45,265 nucleotides of DNA from Oscillospiraceae bacterium. Its GTDB lineage: Bacteria > Bacillota > Clostridia > Oscillospirales > Acutalibacteraceae. The stretch lies in assembly GCA_009779995.1 (NCBI GenBank), contig WRDW01000014.1:1-45265 (forward strand), in the 5' to 3' direction. The notes under the pieces are model-generated. The model saw only the letters and a list, made by a program, of their open reading frames with translations. It did no database searches and was not told where the DNA came from. Every line of letters begins with the position of its first letter. Position 1 is the first letter of the stretch. Shown in pieces: positions 41,671-45,265 of the stretch. The position numbers and the translations under genes were made by a program.

Positions 41671-41693
41671 TGGCACGCCGGAAGGGATTCGAA
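41671..41693 (-). other. Attachment core resembling a tRNA 3' end
   Basis: Read on the minus strand the 23 bases contain a T-loop TTCGAAT, the 3' T-stem strand CCCTT, a seven-base acceptor strand CCGGCGT, a discriminator G and CCA. The bases before TTCGAAT do not pair with CCCTT, so only the 3' end of a tRNA is present. Integrative elements that use tyrosine integrases often carry exactly this part of their target tRNA gene next to int. The tRNA identity is not certain; an Arg tRNA is possible. Confidence 0.6.
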
Positions 41694-41808
41694 TTATTCC
41701 GGGCCCGTACAACCCCGTAAAACCGTTTGCAATGGTTTCTCTCGGAGCCCTGATATATAGGCGTTTTCTGCCCCGATAACTTAAGCGTTTGTAACCGAAA
41801 AGAAATCT

Positions 41809-41848
41809 CTAAGGGGTAACTTAAGGGGTAAAACCTCAGTTAAGGGGT
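41809..41848 (+). repeat. Direct repeats TAAGGGGT near the attachment core
   Basis: Three copies of TAAGGGGT at 41810-41817, 41822-41829 and 41841-41848. The position right of the core suggests arm-type binding sites for the N-terminal domain of the integrase. Confidence 0.55.
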
Positions 41849-41892
41849 CAGGCGAAAAATCCAAATGTTCGAGCGGGCGCGACGTTGCCAGG

Positions 41893-42010
41893 AAACAGAA
41901 AACCGCCATCGCTGGCGGTCGAGCAAGCTGGCAGGCGTCCCGGCTCTCCTGCATCTCTTTTACCCAAAGGGTGCGTGGTGCGGACGTATTCTACCACCTC
42001 AGCTTGCTGC
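41893..42010 (-). ncRNA. Cloverleaf-shaped small RNA with own promoter and terminator
   Basis: On the minus strand the transcript expected to start near 42010 opens with AGCAAGCTG (42008-42000), which pairs perfectly with CAGCTTGCT (41930-41922). Inside are three hairpins: GTGGT/ACCAC (41997-41993 with 41979-41975), ACCC/GGGT (41972-41962) and GCAGG/CCTGC (41952-41931), giving a four-way junction. A terminator ACCGCCA-GCGA-TGGCGGT (41919-41902) and TTTTCTGTTT follow at once. Promoter, fold and terminator fit together as a 110-120-base stand-alone RNA. It lacks the TTCG T-loop of tRNA and I do not recognise a family. Confidence 0.6.
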
Positions 42011-42016
42011 ACCAGT

Positions 42017-42044
42017 AGTATACTCCAGGCCAGGGGTTTGTCAA
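42017..42044 (-). promoter_or_regulatory. Promoter of the small RNA
   Basis: On the minus strand TTGACA (plus 42039-42044) and TATACT (plus 42017-42022) with a 16-base spacer. Confidence 0.75.
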
Positions 42045-42114
42045 CCCCGTGGATAATGGGCATGTGCTATCGGCCACACGGCGCGACGCCCCGGACGCTG
42101 CTTCGATCCGCAGG

Positions 42115-42603
42115 TCATGCCGCCGCTGCGGTGCATTGGGTTCGCCCGTCGAGCGCGGCGTCCGCTGGTACTTCGATCAAGCTCAGGCCTTTTGACGCGA
42201 TCCGCTGCACGGTCTTTACACTGCACTCCATATTGTCGGCAATAATCTGCATGGACTGCCCCTGCAAGTATTTCAGGTCAAGCACCTGCCTCACCTGGCC
42301 GACCGGCACAGCATCAATGGCCTGCAAGATTTGCAGCTGAACGGCGCGGGCGTTCTGGATGTTCTCGCGAGTGTACTTCTCGCGATCATAGTCCTTTTGG
42401 GCCAACACAGTGGCCGCGCTGGCAACGTGGTCAATCCCCTGTTTTGAGCGTGGCATGTCGCTGTAGTTGGTGATCAGCCTTGCGCCGTTCGAGACAATCC
42501 AGGCCTCGTATTCATCCCCGGCCAACGTCTTGGCTACGCGCTTCCACCGCTCGATGTCGCTTTGCAGCGCGAGATATTGACTTAAATAATCGTGAGCGGC
42601 CAT
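42115..42603 (-). CDS. Phage/ICE sigma-70 region 4-like regulator
   Basis: A 162-residue protein. The C-terminal part VRQVLDLKYLQGQSMQIIAD, then NMECSVKTVQRIASKGLSL is a sigma-70 region 4 type helix-turn-helix, as in ArpU/DUF1492 proteins that control late or transfer genes of phages and integrative elements. The N-terminal part is helical (DYLSQYLALQSDIERWKRVA). ATG 42603 is preferred over an alternative start 17 codons upstream since the family usually begins close to this helix; the ribosome binding site GGGG is weak. It is on the opposite strand to the integrase. Confidence 0.75.
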   Translation of the reverse strand: MAAHDYLSQYLALQSDIERWKRVAKTLAGDEYEAWIVSNGARLITNYSDMPRSKQGIDHVASAATVLAQKDYDREKYTRENIQNARAVQLQILQAIDAVPVGQVRQVLDLKYLQGQSMQIIADNMECSVKTVQRIASKGLSLIEVPADAALDGRTQCTAAAA

Positions 42604-42648
42604 GCTGCACACCCCGCCGCCTGCTGTGCCCATAACAAACACCGCCCC

Positions 42649-42677
42649 TTGCAATTTTCCGCAGGATATGGTATACT
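42649..42677 (+). promoter_or_regulatory. Promoter of second putative small RNA
   Basis: TTGCAA at 42649-42654 and TATACT at 42672-42677, spacer 17 bases, facing away from the sigma-like gene. Confidence 0.6.
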
Positions 42678-42683
42678 GCGGTT

Positions 42684-42750
42684 GTCACCAATCGCGGGAG
42701 GCGGGCGCTCTGGCCGGGAACCGGCTGGGGTGCTTTGCTTTTTTAGGGGC
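42684..42750 (+). ncRNA. Short transcript ending in a terminator, divergent from sigma-like gene
   Basis: After the promoter at 42649 the only clear element is a hairpin CTGGCCGG-GAA-CCGGCTGG (42711-42729) followed by TGCTTTGCTTTTTT. No open frame with a start fits between them. This gives an RNA of about 65 bases. Confidence 0.45.
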
Positions 42751-43226
42751 TCACATTTCTTACCATGCAGGCCCTTTTTAGGGTGTCAGATTTGTCAGGA
42801 TAGGAGCAGGCGATCCCACGCCGAACCTTAGGGCAATCAGGGCGCATTGCTAAAACCAGAAAGACCCAAACTCGCCCCTGTGTGCCCCTGTGGCGCGTTT
42901 CGCCCCGGGCGCACAGCGTCGCGTTCTGGCCCTCCAGGCCCGTGCAGGCGCACGATACAGCGCGGGAAGCACCCCGGCAATGATAGGATACCCCTGCGGG
43001 GTTCGGGTGAAATAAGCGCCCCTGGGCGCGTTTCCAGTGGCAGTTTGACTGTAAAGGGCTTTGCTTTACGCCCGAGCGGGCGACAAAAAAACAAAGCCAA
43101 CATGGAGGGACGGATTACTCCCCTCATCGCATACTGGGATAGGCTTGACAGCCGTACCATCTCGGCGGTGGTATCCGATTCATCCGCAGTTGCATGTTGG
43201 CCTTGTTTTCGCATGGCTGATGGATC
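42751..43226. other. Stretch without a supported gene
   Basis: Open frames here have no ribosome binding site and no recognisable sequence. Several GC hairpins (for example GGGCGC around 42898-42912 and GCCCGAGCGGGC at 43071-43082) are present. A TTTGCTTTACGCCCGAGCGGGCGACAAAAAA-like hairpin could end a leftward transcript. Confidence 0.4.
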
Positions 43227-43380
43227 GGGAGGTTTTGGCACTAACCCGAAATTACGGTTGGCAGACCACCTTCCCCAACCAACATCAACCCTGCAAAGCT
43301 GAGGTCACAGGGAAGGTTTAGGTACTAATCCCCGTGTTACAGGCTGACAGACACCATACCTCAACCAACCTCAGCCTTGC
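43227..43380 (+). repeat. Two tandem about 70-base direct repeats
   Basis: Unit A (43227-43294) and unit B (43310-43380) share GGGA-GGTTT-GG-ACTAA at the start, TTACGG/TTACAGG with CTGACAGAC in the middle and CAACCAAC-TCA-CC-TGC at the end, roughly 70% identical, period 83 bases. They lie just after the end of the MNT gene operon. Confidence 0.55.
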
Positions 43381-43457
43381 GGTGTTATTATACGCCATGC
43401 GCCCGTAAAAGTCAAGAGCGGGTGAGTTGTCCTCGCCCGCTCGGATTGTCGTTGCCG

Positions 43458-43775
43458 TTACGCAGGCCGCGCGCTCAAAACCTGCCCGGTTCTGAATACC
43501 TCAGCGACAAACCCGCTCTCATCGTGGGATGAATCCAAAAGCACCGGCTCAATGTCCGCGCTGATATTGCGGCGCAACCTGTACAGCTGTTTGGAGGCTT
43601 CGAGGTAGTCCCCGGTGAAGCCGTTCAGTATGACGGCGATGTCGATGTCGCTGTCGGCGTGGGCGGTGCCTTTGGCATGGGAGCCGAACAGGACAACGGC
43701 CTGCGGCTGCAAGTACCGCTCAACCTCGGACGCATACCGCCGCGACATGCTCATAACAGTTGCTTTGTCCAACAT
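43458..43775 (-). CDS. mntA: MNT-domain nucleotidyltransferase (MntA-type antitoxin)
   Basis: A 105-residue minimal nucleotidyltransferase. The active-site motif VVLFGSHAKGTAHADSDIDI (residues 27-46) supplies Gly31-Ser32 and Asp43/Asp45 of the GSx10DxD pattern. In HEPN/MNT pairs such as HepT-MntA the enzyme adds AMP to the HEPN toxin and blocks it. ATG 43775 is 8 bases after GGAGG (plus 43784-43788), and the gene overlaps the end of the HEPN gene by 25 bases. Third gene of a three-gene operon read leftward. Confidence 0.88.
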   Translation of the reverse strand: MLDKATVMSMSRRYASEVERYLQPQAVVLFGSHAKGTAHADSDIDIAVILNGFTGDYLEASKQLYRLRRNISADIEPVLLDSSHDESGFVAEVFRTGQVLSARPA

Positions 43776-44134
43776 AGCAGGGCCTCCGTTTCCGTCAGGA
43801 TGTTCTTGCAGGTTTCCAGCGTCAGCATGGCCGCAAGCTTCGCCTTTTGCTCTGGATAGCGCGCGGCGATGTTCAGCGGGTCGAGCGTGTCCAGCAAGTC
43901 CTTTTGCTCTTCGCTCATCGTGTCGTAAACACCACCGAGCTGCGCCAGCTTCATAAGCCCGTGAATCTTGGGCGGCGCGTCGTCGTTGTTCGCGATTATG
44001 GCCTTTAGCGCCTTTTCCGCTGTTTGGTGGCACATGAAGCCCACGTAGAGCAGGCGCTTTGTCTGAAGCATTGCCCGCGCGGTTTCGATGTCGTAGTCGG
44101 CCAGGTCTAACCAGTATTGCGTTTTGTCGTTCAT
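43751..44134 (-). CDS. hepT: HEPN-domain protein (HepT-type toxin)
   Basis: A 127-residue all-helical HEPN protein: WLDLADYDIETARAMLQTKR, then MCHQTAEKALKAIIANN, the normal start of the family. HEPN toxins usually cut RNA through an R-x4-6-H motif. Here Arg92 in IAARYPEQKAKL is kept but no His follows at the usual spacing, so RNase activity is doubtful or uses other residues. The start overlaps the stop of the RHH gene (ATGA), with GGGAGGT upstream on the minus strand (plus 44141-44147). Paired with the MNT gene downstream. Confidence 0.88.
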   Translation of the reverse strand: MNDKTQYWLDLADYDIETARAMLQTKRLLYVGFMCHQTAEKALKAIIANNDDAPPKIHGLMKLAQLGGVYDTMSEEQKDLLDTLDPLNIAARYPEQKAKLAAMLTLETCKNILTETEALLCWTKQLL

Positions 44135-44331
44135 GCGCTGACCTCCCGCGTGTCGCGGTCCATCTCATGGTCAATGGCGCGGTTGATGAAAGCGTTCACG
44201 CTTTCGCCTTTGTTTTCGGCGTGGGCCTGCACCTGCTCTTTCTTGCCCTTCGGTGTCCGCACCTGGATTTGGTCATAGTTCTTTTGCATGTACTTTGTCA
44301 CAGCCTTTTGCTGTGCCTTTGAAGCTGGCAT
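44131..44331 (-). CDS. Ribbon-helix-helix (Arc-type) regulator heading the HEPN/MNT operon
   Basis: A 66-residue protein: MPASKAQQKAVTKYMQKNYD, then QIQVRTPKGKKEQVQAHAEN and KGESVNAFINRAIDHEMDRD. The strand QIQVRTP followed by two helices with GESVNAFINRAI is the ribbon-helix-helix fold of Arc/MetJ-type repressors and many antitoxins. As the first gene, it probably represses the operon by binding the palindromes at 44413-44506. ATG 44331 is used since it has GGGGCG about 8 bases before; an upstream in-frame start is unlikely. Confidence 0.8.
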   Translation of the reverse strand: MPASKAQQKAVTKYMQKNYDQIQVRTPKGKKEQVQAHAENKGESVNAFINRAIDHEMDRDTREVSA

Positions 44332-44396
44332 TACATCGCCCCTTTCCTGAATATCCGGGAACGGCTCCCGCATTCGGGTTGCTCTCCCATGCTCTT

Positions 44397-44516
44397 ATTA
44401 TACCACAAAATTCTATCGATAGCAATTAGCATGTTGCACAAATATCGCTAGCGATATAACGTAAAAGTTCGTGCAATATTCCGTCTTGATATATCGCTAG
44501 CGATATGCCATAATAT
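44397..44516. promoter_or_regulatory. Divergent promoters with palindromic operators
   Basis: Leftward promoter: TTGCTA (plus 44420-44425) and TATAAT (plus 44397-44402), spacer 17. Rightward promoter: TTGATA (44487-44492) and TAATAT (44511-44516), spacer 18. ATATCGCTAGCGATAT occurs twice as a perfect 16-base palindrome (44442-44457 and 44491-44506, 49 bases apart), and a related CTATCGATAG (44413-44422) overlaps the leftward -35 box. The second palindrome fills the spacer of the rightward promoter. All positions suit repression by the ribbon-helix-helix protein. Confidence 0.8.
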
Positions 44517-44569
44517 AGATGTGGTCAGGGGAAGGAACCCCGCCAACAAACCGACAGGAGGCCGACACC

Positions 44570-44917
44570 ATGAAATACAACCTCTCCAACATCGCCCGCC
44601 GCGCCAACGCCCTTGCCCGTGACATGAGCAAGTCCATCGCCTGGAGGAAAGCCTGGGCAGAGGCGAAGCTGGAGAGCGTGGAGCTGGCCTGGGCCGAAGC
44701 GAAGAACGAGCGCCCGGCCATCTGGATGCCGATCCGCGAAGAGTTGTTCACCGTGAGGGACGCGCTCTACACTGTCAACCGGGAAGCCGAAGCCGCCAGC
44801 CCCGCGATGCAGAGGAAGGCCCTGGAGCACAAGCTGTTCTGCCTGCAAATGGCCGACCGCCCCTCCTACTGGGAGCGCCAAGAGATGAAGGAGCTGGAGC
44901 AGCTGCTGGCCGCCTGA
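44570..44917 (+). CDS. Small element protein, unknown function
   Basis: A 115-residue helical protein: MKYNLSNIARRANALARDMS, then KSIAWRKAWAEAKLESVELA. The NLSNIARRANALAR start with AWRKAWAEAK is found in many short proteins near phage-like and conjugative elements of Clostridia, function unknown. ATG follows AGGAGG at 44556-44561. It is driven by the rightward promoter under the palindromic operator, so it is probably co-regulated with the toxin-antitoxin operon. Confidence 0.65.
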   Translation: MKYNLSNIARRANALARDMSKSIAWRKAWAEAKLESVELAWAEAKNERPAIWMPIREELFTVRDALYTVNREAEAASPAMQRKALEHKLFCLQMADRPSYWERQEMKELEQLLAA

Positions 44918-44951
44918 CCACCACAACACAAACCGAAGGGAGACGCGCACC

Positions 44952-45143
44952 ATGCAAAAGGGAGACACCATCCGCACCCCGCGCTTTCTCACCGTGGAGA
45001 TCAGCACCGTTCTGGGCCGGGCCGAAGCCTGGGAGCAAGGATTCAGGGAGCCCACGCACTACTGCGATGATCCCGCATTCGACGTGTACGGGAAGCACAC
45101 CGGCACCAACCGCATGATCTTCGCCGCCGTGGCGAAAAACTGA
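44952..45143 (+). CDS. Short conserved element protein
   Basis: A 63-residue protein: MQKGDTIRTPRFLTVEISTV, then EAWEQGFREPTHYCDDPAFD and YGKHTGTNRMIFAAVAK. This GxRFxTV ... EPThY ... G.N.MxFAA arrangement occurs in small proteins of mobile elements in Clostridia; the function is not known. ATG follows GGGAG at 44939-44943. It is 34 bases downstream of the preceding gene in the same operon. Confidence 0.65.
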   Translation: MQKGDTIRTPRFLTVEISTVLGRAEAWEQGFREPTHYCDDPAFDVYGKHTGTNRMIFAAVAKN

Positions 45144-45159
45144 GAGGGAGGACACGGAC

Positions 45160-45265
45160 ATGAAGAACGCAGTCAAGAGCAAGGTCATGACCATCGCGAA
45201 CCGCCTGGTATCCCAGGGCTGGAGCAGGGCCAACGCCATGACCCGCGCATGGGTGTGGGTGAAGC
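45160..45265 (+). CDS. Small element protein, cut by window end
   Basis: The first 35 codons are visible: MKNAVKSKVMTIANRLVSQG, then WSRANAMTRAWVWVK. The WSRANAMTRAWVWVK motif is similar in style to the AWRKAWAEAK helix of the gene at 44570, which suggests a related family of short DNA- or protein-binding helices. GGGAGG at 45146-45151 precedes ATG 45160. The stop lies outside the window. Confidence 0.6.
   Translation, partial: MKNAVKSKVMTIANRLVSQGWSRANAMTRAWVWVK

Noticed and set aside
42847-43321. Plus-strand frames of 86-151 codons
   Set aside because: No start signal and no protein-like pattern; the region appears non-coding.
43227-43380. CRISPR array
   Set aside because: Only two diverged units with no constant repeat and spacer pattern, and no cas genes.

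Overview
The window looks like chromosome of a GC-rich, spore-forming, Gram-positive Clostridia-type bacterium. The evidence is a GerA-family germination protein, class B sortase and SipW-type signal peptidase genes, a PdaC-like deacetylase, one-chain glycyl-tRNA synthetase, strong AGGAGG ribosome binding sites and TTGACA/TATAAT promoters. I cannot name genus or species. Housekeeping genes are broken up by decayed and mobile segments.

Region 1 (1-2641) is decayed accessory DNA. It holds a DNA methyltransferase cut by the window edge, a deleted and frameshifted nuclease/helicase remnant, an NPPY adenine methylase with an AT-rich centre, a frameshifted ECF-transporter fragment and the C-terminal end of RNase HII. 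Region 2 (2642-16623) holds a Cys-rich protein, an XRE regulator, a cysteine amidase, homoserine dehydrogenase and aspartokinase (hom, lysC, the latter with an internal start), DegV, small membrane and zinc-ribbon proteins, a frameshifted BRO-family antirepressor, a GerA germination protein and glyS. Region 3 (16894-23977) is a same-strand run: a HisH-like protein without its Cys and His catalytic residues, rlmB, a long protein resembling a P-type ATPase without its phosphorylation and A-domain motifs, a MORN protein and an OatA-like acyltransferase. Two REP-like palindromic elements lie here, one inside a coding region. Region 4 (24156-29322) has a polysaccharide deacetylase, a putative small RNA, glnA, mnmA and an HTH-Fic pair whose Fic motif has Gln instead of His.

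Region 5 (29577-39422) is the most striking locus: promoter, structured leader with terminator hairpin, SipW-type signal peptidase with a Gln/Tyr/Ala repeat tail, two proteins with SipW-type signal peptides (one TasA/BsaA-like in layout), a PPRTG-anchored protein, a class B sortase and a 1632-residue secreted protein with MucBP-like and about 98-residue repeats. I read it as an export-and-assembly system for a surface fibre or biofilm matrix.

Region 6 (39447-45265) is mobile-element DNA: a ParM N-terminal fragment, excisionase, tyrosine integrase, a tRNA-3'-end-like attachment core, direct repeats, a cloverleaf-shaped putative small RNA, a sigma-region-4-like regulator, a three-gene RHH/HEPN/MNT toxin-antitoxin-like operon with palindromic operators, and small element genes running off the right edge.
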